Shown here: positions 1 to 6,592 of the stretch, one piece after another
Numbering within the stretch: position 1 is the first letter of the stretch
Layout of the letters: each line of letters opens with the position of its first letter
Source: Bacillota bacterium
GTDB taxonomy: Bacteria; Bacillota; Clostridia; Christensenellales; SZUA-584
Direction of reading: 5' to 3'
Length of the DNA: 7,517 nt
NCBI GenBank assembly: GCA_023441905.1
Contig: JAEZNC010000096.1
Span: 1 to 7,517, forward strand
Position numbers and translations under genes: made by a program
Notes under the pieces: model-generated
The model's input: only the letters and a program-made list of their open reading frames with translations
The model's database searches: none
Told to the model about the DNA's origin: nothing

Positions 1-811
1 TACCCGGCCCGCAGTGCGTGGAAATCGTCGGAGACGCTTCCGTGATCTCCACGTTTTTAAACCCATGCTCGGTTTCGAGCATGGCTTTCACGTCCTCCGC
101 GCTTTCCGACATGCAATGGGTCACAAATACGCGTTTCGGGTCGATCTCATCCACACGTTCCATCATCTGATCGTAATATTTCTTGATGTAATCCTTGCCT
201 CTGAACTTAACGCCCGGCACAATTTCTCCGTCCATCAGCTCAAGCTTAGGCTTTATTTTGAGCCGGCTGCCCACAATGGACGCGAGCCGCGAACAGCGGC
301 CGCCCATATAAAGATACTTTAACGTGTCCACCACGAAGCTGGCCTGCACCTTCGGGCGGATTTCCAGCGCATGACGCGTGATCTCCTCAAGACCCGCCCC
401 CTGCATCGCAAGGTCGGACGCTTCGAGCACCTGCAGCCCCACGCCCGTGGATAAGCTCATCGAATCCACAATGGAAAAACGCTCTTTGCCGAGCTTATCG
501 GCTGCGATTTGCGCGTTCTGCATCGTGCTTGAGAGCTTGCTGCTGATGCCGAGAAACAAAATGTCATAATCCTCATCCAATAGTCTCTTGAATATCTCTT
601 CGAATTCAAATTCATTGACTGCCGCCGACTTTGGCAATGTGCCTGTTTCGTCTGCATAACGAAATAAATCGGCGCTCTTGAGACTTTTATCATCCGGATA
701 TGAATCGTCCCCCAGTATGATATGCAGAGGAACCCGTTCAATGCCGCGCTGCTCCAACGAACCGTAAGAAAGATCAGATGTCGAGTCGGTGACGATTTTG
801 ACTTTTCTCAT
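1..811 (-). CDS. DegV-family (fatty-acid-binding) protein, 3' end cut by window edge
   Basis: DegV/FakB-type proteins are two-domain proteins that hold one fatty acid; in characterised Firmicutes systems they present it to the kinase FakA. The frame is open from ATG at 811 to the window edge (270 residues seen). Visible family marks are the N-terminal TDSTSDL at residues 8-14, the loop GISSKLSST at 88-96 (equivalent to the usual S-x-L-S-x-T lipid-head-group region), and STHCGPG at 264-270, which matches the conserved H-x-GPG close to the C-terminus. Family members usually have 280-290 residues, so roughly 10-20 are missing. The start is supported by AGGAGTT at 819-825 on the minus strand, 7 nt before the ATG, and by a promoter further upstream. 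It is transcribed divergently from lon. The family call is firm; the bound lipid and any FakA partner cannot be told from this window. Confidence 0.93.
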   Translation of the reverse strand, partial: MRKVKIVTDSTSDLSYGSLEQRGIERVPLHIILGDDSYPDDKSLKSADLFRYADETGTLPKSAAVNEFEFEEIFKRLLDEDYDILFLGISSKLSSTMQNAQIAADKLGKERFSIVDSMSLSTGVGLQVLEASDLAMQGAGLEEITRHALEIRPKVQASFVVDTLKYLYMGGRCSRLASIVGSRLKIKPKLELMDGEIVPGVKFRGKDYIKKYYDQMMERVDEIDPKRVFVTHCMSESAEDVKAMLETEHGFKNVEITEASPTISTHCGPG

Positions 812-859
812 TATTGATAACTCCTAAAAATATGATACCATTGATATTTATTGGCGATA

Positions 860-889
860 ATTATACCATGGCTTCGTTTCATTTGTCCA
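860..889 (-). promoter_or_regulatory. Predicted sigma-A-type promoter of the DegV-family gene
   Basis: On the minus strand a perfect -10 TATAAT (860-865) lies 18 bp from the -35-like TGGACA (884-889, 5 of 6 to TTGACA). TGG directly before the -10 makes it an extended -10 (TGnTATAAT). The predicted start, near 853, would leave a leader of about 40 nt containing the AGGAGTT ribosome-binding site. Prediction from sequence only. Confidence 0.7.
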
Positions 890-957
890 AGGAATAAAGC
901 ATTAACAATTGGCTAAGAAATAATGTGGGTACGGCACAACACGCGGGGAGACGCTCC

Positions 958-986
958 TTGCAGTTGTACCGGTTTTCATGTATAAT
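958..986 (+). promoter_or_regulatory. Predicted promoter of the lon-engB-phosphoesterase operon
   Basis: A perfect -10 TATAAT (981-986) lies 17 bp after a poor -35, TTGCAG (958-963, 3 of 6). Transcription would start near 993 and give a leader of only about 23 nt ending in GGAGGG (1006-1011) and ATG at 1016. A small inverted repeat, GGAG-ACG-CTCC (947-957), abuts the -35 and could be an activator or repressor site. No CIRCE element (HrcA) and no CtsR heptanucleotide repeat was seen, so heat-shock control of the usual kinds is not supported here. Confidence 0.65.
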
Positions 987-1015
987 ACACCATCAAATAA
1001 CATTCGGAGGGCATC

Positions 1016-3340
1016 ATGAGTCACATCATGCCTATGGTTGCTTTAAGAGACGTGATCGTCTTTCCACATATGGCACTGCATTTTGAAGTCGGCCGTGAAA
1101 AGTCTATCGCTGCGCTCGAAAAAGCGATGGAAAACGATCAGGTAATTTTTCTTGCCGCGCAAAAAGACAAGGAGATGATGGACCCATCTCCTGAAGATAT
1201 TTATGAAGTGGGTACTGTATCGCGTATTAAGCAGATTTTAAAGCTGCCCGGCGATGTCATACGCGTTTTGGTTAAAGGCGAAAGCCGCGCCCGTATTTTA
1301 AGCTTTACATCGACTCAGCCGTATCTTGAAGTAGATACGGAGGAACTTGTGCCTGAATCGCTCGAAGACGGCCAGACCAAAGAGCTTGCCCTGCGGCGCA
1401 TGGTGCTCGGTCTATTTGAAAAGCTGACCAATGTGAGCACCAAGGTGTCTTCTGAAATATTGGCTTCTGTCAACAGCGTGGAAGATATCGGCCAGATGGC
1501 GGATATCATCGCTTCGGGTGTGCTTTTTAAGCTGGAGGACAAGCAAAAAGCGCTTGAGTGCGTGGATGTGGCGGAACGTCTCGAGCTGCTTGTGGGGCTG
1601 CTCACCAGCGAACTCGAAATCACCGAGATCGAGAACGATATACGCAGCAAGGTCAGAAAGCAGATCGATAAATCGCAGAAGGAATATGTTCTGCGCGAAC
1701 AGATGCGCGCCATTCAAAACGAGCTAGGAGAAGCGGGCAGCGTACAATCGGACGCGGACGAACTGCGCCAAAAGCTCGCTGAGCTTGATGTGAGCGACGA
1801 TATCCGCGAGAAAACCGAAAAAGAGATCTCGCGCATGGAAAAGCTCTCGCTTGGGTCACCCGAGCTCGGCGTGATCCGCACGTATGTGGAATGGATACTC
1901 GAGCTGCCGTGGAACAAATTCACCGAGGATAATCTTGATTTAAAGCACGCACGGCGGATTCTCGACGAAGACCACTACGGCCTCGAGAAAGTGAAAGACA
2001 GAATCATAGAATATATCGCGGTGCTCGCACGCAAAAAAGACCTGCGCGGCCCCGTGCTGTGCTTTGTCGGCCCGCCGGGCACCGGCAAAACGTCTATTGC
2101 GCGCAGCATCGCACGCGCGCTCGGGCGCAGCTTTGTGCGCACTTCTCTAGGCGGTGTGCGCGACGAAGCCGAAATCCGCGGCCACCGGCGCACATACATC
2201 GGCGCGATACCCGGCCGCATCATCTCGTCCATTAAACAGGCCGACAGCATGAACCCCGTGTTCCTGTTCGACGAGATCGACAAGATGGCGAGCGATTTTC
2301 GCGGCGACCCGGCTTCGGCGATGCTGGAGGTGCTGGACCCCGCGATCAACAACAGCTTTCGCGACCATTATCTTGACCTGCCGTTTAATCTGGAGCATGT
2401 CATGTTCTTAACGACGGCCAACAATTACGATACCATCCCCGCGCCGCTGCTCGACCGTATGGAGATTATAGACCTCTCAAGCTATACCGAGCTTGAAAAG
2501 ATGGGCATCGCGAAGAACCACTTGATCCCTAAGCAGCGCAGGGAGCACGGCCTTGAGGATAACGAAGTTACCATCCGCGATACGGCGCTGACCGAACTCA
2601 TCCGCCGCTACACGCGTGAGGCGGGTGTCCGTGAGCTGGAACGCAAAATTGCGACGATATTCCGCAAATGCGTCGTCGATCTCTCCGGTTCGCGCTCACG
2701 CATCATGGTCACGAAAAATACGCTCGTGCGCTATCTCGGGCCGCCGATATTTTCTCAAACGGAATCGGGCACCGAAGACAAGGTGGGTGTGGTGATGGGC
2801 CTTGCGTGGACGGCTGCGGGCGGGCAGACGCTCGTTGTGGAAGCCATCAAGATGCACGGCAATGGCAAGCTTTCACTTACGGGTAAGCTCGGCGAAGTGA
2901 TGCAGGAATCGGCAAAGGCGGCGCTGAGCTATGTGCGCGCCAACAGCGAAGCGCTTTGCATCGGTGAAGATTTTATCGACAATACGGATATTCATATTCA
3001 TCTGCCCGAAGGCGCGATTCCGAAAGACGGCCCTTCTGCGGGTATCACGATCGCCACCGCACTCGTATCGGCGCTTTCCGGCCGCCCCGTGAGAAGCGAT
3101 ATTGCGATGACCGGTGAAATCACGCTGACAGGCCGTGTGCTGCCCATCGGCGGGCTTAAGGAAAAAGCGCTGGCAGCGCTTAAGGTGGGCATACGCACCA
3201 TCATCATACCGGCCGGCAACGAGAAGGATATCGCGCTCATGCCCGCGACGCTGCGCAAGTCTGTCAAATTTGTCAAGGTTTCAAGCCTCGATGAAGTGCT
3301 GGCGACCGCCATCGTGAAGCAGGAGGGTGCATGCAAATAA
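1016..3340 (+). CDS. lon: ATP-dependent protease LonA (endopeptidase La)
   Basis: Cytosolic AAA+ serine protease that unfolds and degrades misfolded and selected regulatory proteins; it works as a hexamer. The 774 residues match the family's usual length of about 770-800. The N-terminal substrate-binding domain covers about 5-195 (ALRDVIVFPHM near the start, VGREKS soon after), followed by the coiled helical region with EYVLREQMRAIQNELGE at about 223-239. The AAA+ module has Walker A GPPGTGKT at 352-359, Walker B FDEID at 418-422, sensor-1 Asn at 469-470 and an arginine in DRME at 481. The protease domain has the catalytic Ser in DGPSAG (S674) and the dyad Lys in GGLKEK (K717); the 43-residue spacing equals that of E. 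coli Lon S679/K722. All key residues are intact. The start at 1016 has GGAGGG 4 nt upstream, and the protein starts where LonA proteins usually do. Its last 10 bp overlap engB. Confidence 0.98.
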   Translation: MSHIMPMVALRDVIVFPHMALHFEVGREKSIAALEKAMENDQVIFLAAQKDKEMMDPSPEDIYEVGTVSRIKQILKLPGDVIRVLVKGESRARILSFTSTQPYLEVDTEELVPESLEDGQTKELALRRMVLGLFEKLTNVSTKVSSEILASVNSVEDIGQMADIIASGVLFKLEDKQKALECVDVAERLELLVGLLTSELEITEIENDIRSKVRKQIDKSQKEYVLREQMRAIQNELGEAGSVQSDADELRQKLAELDVSDDIREKTEKEISRMEKLSLGSPELGVIRTYVEWILELPWNKFTEDNLDLKHARRILDEDHYGLEKVKDRIIEYIAVLARKKDLRGPVLCFVGPPGTGKTSIARSIARALGRSFVRTSLGGVRDEAEIRGHRRTYIGAIPGRIISSIKQADSMNPVFLFDEIDKMASDFRGDPASAMLEVLDPAINNSFRDHYLDLPFNLEHVMFLTTANNYDTIPAPLLDRMEIIDLSSYTELEKMGIAKNHLIPKQRREHGLEDNEVTIRDTALTELIRRYTREAGVRELERKIATIFRKCVVDLSGSRSRIMVTKNTLVRYLGPPIFSQTESGTEDKVGVVMGLAWTAAGGQTLVVEAIKMHGNGKLSLTGKLGEVMQESAKAALSYVRANSEALCIGEDFIDNTDIHIHLPEGAIPKDGPSAGITIATALVSALSGRPVRSDIAMTGEITLTGRVLPIGGLKEKALAALKVGIRTIIIPAGNEKDIALMPATLRKSVKFVKVSSLDEVLATAIVKQEGACK

Positions 3341-3918
3341 AAAACGCGCGGTTCTTAAAAAGCATGAAATCGAAGGCGGATTACCCGTCTCTTGATATGC
3401 CCGAAATTGCGATATGCGGCAAATCCAACGTCGGGAAGTCGTCGCTGGTCAACTATCTGACGAACCATTCAAAGCTCGCTAAAATCAGCTCCAATCCCGG
3501 AAAAACCCGGCTCGTCAATTTTTTTGTGGTCAACGAAGAATTCCTGCTCGTCGACCTGCCCGGTTACGGCTTCGCGCGTGTCAGCAAAGCGGAACAGCAA
3601 AGCTGGTCGCAGATGATTGAAGGCTATTTAAGCCATTCCAAGCAGCTTCGCGCGCTGCTTTTGCTGCTCGATATCCGCCATACCCCTACCGCCGACGACA
3701 AGCTCATGTTTGAATGGGCGGCGCATTTTGGAATATCCGTGATTATTGTGGCCACCAAGGCCGACAAAATTGCGAAAACCAGACGTTTTGCCCAGCTTAA
3801 CCTGTTAAAGAAAAGCGTCAGCAGCGGCGTAGATTACCCCATCGTCGCGGTCTCCTCATCCAACCGTTTCGGCGCGGACGCGCTGCTTGATGAAATTGAA
3901 AAGGCTCTGACTGTATGA
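3331..3918 (+). CDS. engB: Ribosome biogenesis GTP-binding protein EngB/YsxC (YihA)
   Basis: Small TRAFAC-class GTPase needed for assembly of the large ribosomal subunit, usually essential; it acts in the cytosol on 50S precursors. The 195 residues are normal for the family. All GTPase motifs are seen in order: G1 GKSNVGKS (30-37), G2 in NPGKTR with T59, G3 DLPG (75-78), G4 TKAD (142-145) and G5 SSS (175-177). The GKSNVGKSSL signature and the NPGKT switch I are typical of EngB and separate it from Era and EngA. The start is fixed by AGGAGGG at 3321-3327, inside the end of lon, 3 nt before ATG. The 10-bp overlap with lon and the 4-bp ATGA overlap with the next gene imply translational coupling. 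The lon-ysxC order is the same as in Bacillus. Confidence 0.97.
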   Translation: MQIKNARFLKSMKSKADYPSLDMPEIAICGKSNVGKSSLVNYLTNHSKLAKISSNPGKTRLVNFFVVNEEFLLVDLPGYGFARVSKAEQQSWSQMIEGYLSHSKQLRALLLLLDIRHTPTADDKLMFEWAAHFGISVIIVATKADKIAKTRRFAQLNLLKKSVSSGVDYPIVAVSSSNRFGADALLDEIEKALTV

Positions 3919-4610
3919 ACATATTCGCCATCGGTGACCTCCATCTCTCCGGCTTTATGCCCAAACCCATGGACGTGTTTGGCGAGCATTGGAACGGTCA
4001 CTGGGACAAAATAAAAGAAAACTGGCTGCATCTGGTCGGTGATAACGACGTGGTGCTGCTTCCCGGCGATCTGTCTTGGGCAATGCGTCTTGATGAGGCG
4101 CGCACGGATATCTCCGAGGTATGCGCTATGCCGGGCACCAAGGTGCTTCTTAAAGGGAATCACGACTATTGGTGGGGCTCGCTCGCGCAGGTCACGTCCC
4201 TGCTTTTTAATAATACACTGGCACTGCAGAACAACAGCTTTGTTTTCGGTGATTACGTGATCGCGGGAACACGCGGCTGGCTGTGCCCCGGCAACCGTCA
4301 GTACAACCCCGAAACAGATGAAAAGCTGTATAAACGCGAAGCCGGTCGTTTGGAGCTTTCTCTGACGCAAGCGCGCAAAGTCGCACCCGATAAAACGCTG
4401 ATCGGCATGATCCATTACCCGCCGTCGGATCAGGACGGCTCCCCCACGCTATTCACCGAGCTCTTTGAAAAGTACGGCGCTGCGCATGTGGTTTACGGCC
4501 ATCTGCACGCGGCCAGCATTAAAGGCGCGCTTTCCGGCACGATTCGCGGTGTGTCCTATACGCTTGTTTCGTGCGACGCGACCCATTTCTCACTTCACAG
4601 ACTCGTTTGA
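3915..4610 (+). CDS. Calcineurin-like metallophosphoesterase (predicted phosphohydrolase)
   Basis: Two-metal phosphoesterase of the calcineurin-like superfamily, resembling the Firmicutes 'predicted phosphohydrolase' group (COG1768-like, from memory); the substrate is unknown. The 231 residues carry the full metal-binding set: D8 and H10 in GDLHLS, D52 in PGDLSW, N82 and H83 in KGNHDYWW, H167 in MIHYPP, and GHLH at 195-198. KPMDVFG at 17-23 and GTRGW at 118-122 also fit this subgroup. There is no signal peptide or membrane segment, so it should be cytosolic. ATG overlaps the engB stop as ATGA and there is only a weak purine-rich site (GAAAAGG, near 3898-3904), so it is probably translated by coupling to engB. 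Co-transcription with lon and engB hints at a housekeeping nucleotide or RNA role, but that is inference. The superfamily call is firm, the function is not. Confidence 0.93.
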   Translation: MNIFAIGDLHLSGFMPKPMDVFGEHWNGHWDKIKENWLHLVGDNDVVLLPGDLSWAMRLDEARTDISEVCAMPGTKVLLKGNHDYWWGSLAQVTSLLFNNTLALQNNSFVFGDYVIAGTRGWLCPGNRQYNPETDEKLYKREAGRLELSLTQARKVAPDKTLIGMIHYPPSDQDGSPTLFTELFEKYGAAHVVYGHLHAASIKGALSGTIRGVSYTLVSCDATHFSLHRLV

Positions 4611-4617
4611 TAAAACA

Positions 4618-4669
4618 AATGTTGATTCTTGTCATGCTGAGCATGAACACTGATGCAAGAATCGGCATT
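4618..4669 (+). other. 14-bp stem-loop after the phosphoesterase gene
   Basis: Starting 7 nt after the stop of the phosphoesterase gene, 4618-4631 pairs along its whole length with 4656-4669: 14 consecutive pairs, two of them G-U. The core GATTCTTG/CAAGAATC (4624-4631/4656-4663) is perfect. The loop contains a second nested hairpin, TCATGC-TGA-GCATGA (4632-4646). Because the G-U pairs become A-C mismatches on the other strand, the plus-strand transcript folds better. There is no T-run after the stem, so it is not a classic intrinsic terminator; it could protect the mRNA 3' end or be part of an intergenic repeat. Confidence 0.6.
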
Positions 4670-4786
4670 GAGAAGATGTCATATGTCTCACAGAGTCTGC
4701 TTTGCCTTTGCTTCTCAAAGCATGAATGTTTACGCAGCGAATTGGCAATGAGAAAATGTTTTACAGAGTCCGCTTCACCTTTGCTT
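4640..4786. repeat. Imperfect tandem duplication in the convergent spacer
   Basis: Two diverged copies lie head to tail: copy 1 at about 4640-4713 and copy 2 at about 4719-4786. Matching blocks in the same order are AGCATGAA (4640/4719), GGCATTGAGAAgATGT against GGCAATGAGAAaATGT (4664/4744), ACAGAGTC followed by GCTT (4690/4763), and CCTTTGCTT (4705/4778). The offset is about 80 bp, dropping to 73 bp after a 7-bp deletion in copy 2. There is no credible reading frame. The copies have diverged enough that this is an old duplication or two members of a dispersed intergenic repeat family. Confidence 0.7.
4698..4722. other. Small hairpin at the junction of the two repeat copies
   Basis: TGCTTTG (4698-4704) pairs with CAAAGCA (4716-4722) around an 11-nt loop. 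It is 7 bp, perfect, and spans the junction between the two copies of the tandem duplication. No T-run follows in either direction. The second copy does not keep this pairing. Confidence 0.4.
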
Positions 4787-4817
4787 GCTACAGCACAGCG
4801 GGCTGTATGACTAAGGG

Positions 4818-4878
4818 CGGCATAAAGCATCTTATACGCATTTACTTTTATACGCATTATTAAATACACGTTATGCCG
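4818..4878. repeat. Inverted repeat enclosing an 11-bp direct repeat, next to the lonB stop
   Basis: CGGCATAA (4818-4825) and TTATGCCG (4871-4878) are perfect inverted copies 45 bp apart. With G-U pairs the plus-strand arms extend to 4815-4825/4871-4881 and reach into the lonB stop codon. Between the arms TTATACGCATT occurs twice (4832-4842 and 4848-4858). No T-rich tail follows in the lonB direction, so it is a poor match to an intrinsic terminator, although it sits where one would be expected. Confidence 0.5.
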
Positions 4879-4879
4879 T

Positions 4880-6538
4880 TCAATGCTCCAAGACCAACCC
4901 CTGAGCACTCAAAATACCGACGTCCTCGCTGAGGGGCGTTTTTTGCTGTGTGAAGGCAAGACGTATCACCTCGCCGATGTGCTTAACACCCGCCACATGA
5001 ATCCCATCGGCATCCTGCACCTCGTCCATATTCTCAGCAGGCACAATCACAAGCGACGCGCCAGCCCTCTTGGCCGCCCATACCTTTTCCTTCACGCCGC
5101 CCACCGCGCGTATGCTGCCGTTGATGGATATCTCTCCCGTCATCGCGATACCGGGAGCCACACACCGTCCAGATATCGCCGAAAACACCGAAGCCGCAAT
5201 CGCCGCCCCCGCAGACGGCCCGTCAACCGGCGTACCGCCGGGCATATTGATATGGATATAATAATCCGCCGGATTGATGCCGAAATTCTTCTGCAAAGCC
5301 GTCAGTACATTATCGACGCTGCTTTTGGCTGTGCTCTTGCGGCGCAGCTTCTTGCTGTCGCTGCCCATCTCCTCTTCCTCCACCAGCCCCGTCACCGTCA
5401 GCGAGCCATGTGCCGTTTTCACCGCCACCGTTTCTATCTCAATAATCGTGCCGATCTGCGAACCGTACACCGCCAGCCCGTTCACACAGCCCACCGTATT
5501 TGCGCCGAGTCTCAGCGTCGGCCGCTTCACATATTTGCCCGTCTCGATCACCCAGCTCACATGCTCGGCCTGCACAGCCTGCACGCCCTTTTCCCGGGCA
5601 ACGCCCGCCGCCATCTGTATGATGTTGACCGCGTCGCGTCCGTTGGACGCGTATTCGCCCACGATCGCCGCCGCGGCATCGCTGATGCCTGTACCCGCGC
5701 GCACCGCCGCGTTCTTAGATATTGTCACAACCTCCTCCGGAAACAGCTGGCGGAAGTAAATTTCCATGCAGCGTGACCGTATTGCAGACGGAATATCGCG
5801 CGGCGAACGCGTTGTGGCACCCACGAGCCGGAAATCCGCCGGCATGCCATGTGCAAAAATGTCGTGAACGTAGGCGGGAATATTCTTATTCTCCTTGCTG
5901 TAATAAGCGCTGTCAAAATAAACGCGTCTGTCCTCCAGCACCTTTAACAGCTTGTTGATATGAAACGGATGCAGCTCACCAATCTCGTCGAGAAAAAGGA
6001 TACCGCCGTGCGCGCGCGTCACCGCGCCTTCCTTGGGCTGCGGCACCCCTGCCACCCCGTAAGCGCCCGCGCCTTGAAAGATCGGGTCGTGCACAGAACC
6101 CATCAGCGGATCGGCAATGTTTCGCTCGTCGTAACGCAGGCATGTCGCGTCAATCTCAATAAACTTCGCGTCGGGCCGAAACGGCGAGCCCTTGCCCTTC
6201 TTCGCTTTGTCCATCACAAGCCGCGCCGCGCATGTTTTGCCCACGCCCGGCGGCCCGTAAATCAGCACGTGCTGCGGATTCTCGCCGCAGAGCGCCGCCG
6301 AGAGCGCCATGATGCCTTCCCTTTGCCCCACAATTTCGTCAAAGCTTTGCGGCCGTGTCTTCTCGGACAGCGGTACGTTCAGTGAAATGCTTCGCAGTTT
6401 TTTCAGCTTTTCCATCTGAACCTTGGATTCACTTTCAAGGCTCGTCTTTGCGTTTCGTTTGTTTCTCATCTGGCTGTAGAAATACGCGCCGATCACGATG
6501 CTGACAACCAATTGAATGGCAACCATGAGTTCCGTCAT
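4880..6538 (-). CDS. lonB: Membrane-anchored Lon-like protease LonB
   Basis: ATP-dependent serine protease of the Bacillus LonB type; in B. subtilis LonB is made in the forespore during sporulation. The 552 residues agree with the family length of about 550. In order: one N-terminal membrane segment at about 4-22 with no cleavage site, a charged linker to about 55, then the AAA+ domain beginning RPQSFDEIVGQ (62-72) with Walker A GPPGVGKT (95-102) and Walker B LFLDEIGELH (D184, E185). The stretch SVHDPIFQGAGAYG at 148-161 is typical of LonB. The protease domain has catalytic S442 in DGPSAG and K485 in GGVKEK, 43 residues apart as in LonA. It lacks the LonA N-domain, so substrate choice probably depends on the membrane position. 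GGGAGG (6549-6554) precedes ATG by 10 nt and lies partly inside a hairpin. A second ATG at codon 5 would shorten the membrane segment and is less likely. The gene faces the lon operon. Confidence 0.96.
   Translation of the reverse strand: MTELMVAIQLVVSIVIGAYFYSQMRNKRNAKTSLESESKVQMEKLKKLRSISLNVPLSEKTRPQSFDEIVGQREGIMALSAALCGENPQHVLIYGPPGVGKTCAARLVMDKAKKGKGSPFRPDAKFIEIDATCLRYDERNIADPLMGSVHDPIFQGAGAYGVAGVPQPKEGAVTRAHGGILFLDEIGELHPFHINKLLKVLEDRRVYFDSAYYSKENKNIPAYVHDIFAHGMPADFRLVGATTRSPRDIPSAIRSRCMEIYFRQLFPEEVVTISKNAAVRAGTGISDAAAAIVGEYASNGRDAVNIIQMAAGVAREKGVQAVQAEHVSWVIETGKYVKRPTLRLGANTVGCVNGLAVYGSQIGTIIEIETVAVKTAHGSLTVTGLVEEEEMGSDSKKLRRKSTAKSSVDNVLTALQKNFGINPADYYIHINMPGGTPVDGPSAGAAIAASVFSAISGRCVAPGIAMTGEISINGSIRAVGGVKEKVWAAKRAGASLVIVPAENMDEVQDADGIHVAGVKHIGEVIRLAFTQQKTPLSEDVGILSAQGLVLEH
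4920..4944 (+). terminator. Candidate intrinsic terminator of the lon operon, inside the lonB 3' end
   Basis: On the plus strand ACGTCCTC (4920-4927) pairs with GAGGGGCGT (4931-4939) around the loop GCT, 8 pairs with one G-U and one bulged G, followed at once by TTTTTT (4939-4944). It is the first stem plus T-run downstream of the phosphoesterase gene, about 310-330 nt past its stop, and lies within the last codons of lonB on the opposite strand. An upstream CCCCTGAGC (4898-4906) could pair with GCTGAGGGG (4928-4936), with one mismatch, as an alternative fold. The match could be a coincidence of lonB coding sequence. Confidence 0.4.
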
Positions 6539-6592
6539 AAAAAAATAGCCTCCCGACCCCGTATGCTTAGTATACGAAGCCGAAGGCTATTT
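6539..6592 (-). terminator. Terminator-like hairpin overlapping the lonB ribosome-binding site
   Basis: In the minus-strand transcript, 6592-6584 (AAAUAGCCU) pairs perfectly over 9 bp with 6551-6543 (AGGCUAUUU). The run of seven U at 6545-6539 forms the end of this arm and leads straight into the lonB ATG. The loop holds a minor hairpin CGUAU/AUACG (6560-6576). The 3' arm includes AGG of the lonB Shine-Dalgarno GGGAGG. A competing hairpin, AGCC-UUC-GGCU (6578-6588), uses the same 5' arm, so the two folds exclude each other, as in attenuators. It lies 15 nt after the stop of the upstream heptad-repeat gene and most simply ends that transcript; it may also control lonB. Confidence 0.55.

Noticed and set aside
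812..1015. CIRCE or CtsR operator upstream of lon
   Set aside because: Neither the TTAGCACTC-N9-GAGTGCTAA repeat nor the CtsR heptanucleotide direct repeat is present.
3834..4415. A 193-codon open frame on the minus strand, antisense to the phosphoesterase
   Set aside because: No recognisable motif and low-quality composition; the plus-strand gene has all its metal-binding motifs.
4789..4807. Hairpin TACAGC/GCTGTA as an intrinsic terminator
   Set aside because: Only 6 bp and no T-run on either side.
4571..4810. A 79-codon plus-strand frame covering the convergent spacer
   Set aside because: It begins inside the phosphoesterase gene, has no ribosome-binding site and is made of the diverged repeat copies; nothing suggests coding.
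4856..4883. A minus-strand promoter from TTGAAC (4878-4883) and AATAAT (4856-4861) at the end of lonB
   Set aside because: Spacing is 16 bp and the -10 is good, but the -35 is 4 of 6, the region is AT-rich, and it would only transcribe antisense into the spacer and the phosphoesterase gene.
4883..5776. A 297-codon open frame on the plus strand, antisense to lonB
   Set aside because: Its translation is rich in Arg and His with no domain, it mirrors the lonB codons, and lonB in the other strand is an unmistakable family member.
6549..6576. A SigF-like promoter for lonB from GTATA (minus strand, 6575-6571)
   Set aside because: No acceptable -10 (GGnnAnAnT) at the right spacing, and transcription would start essentially at the ATG.
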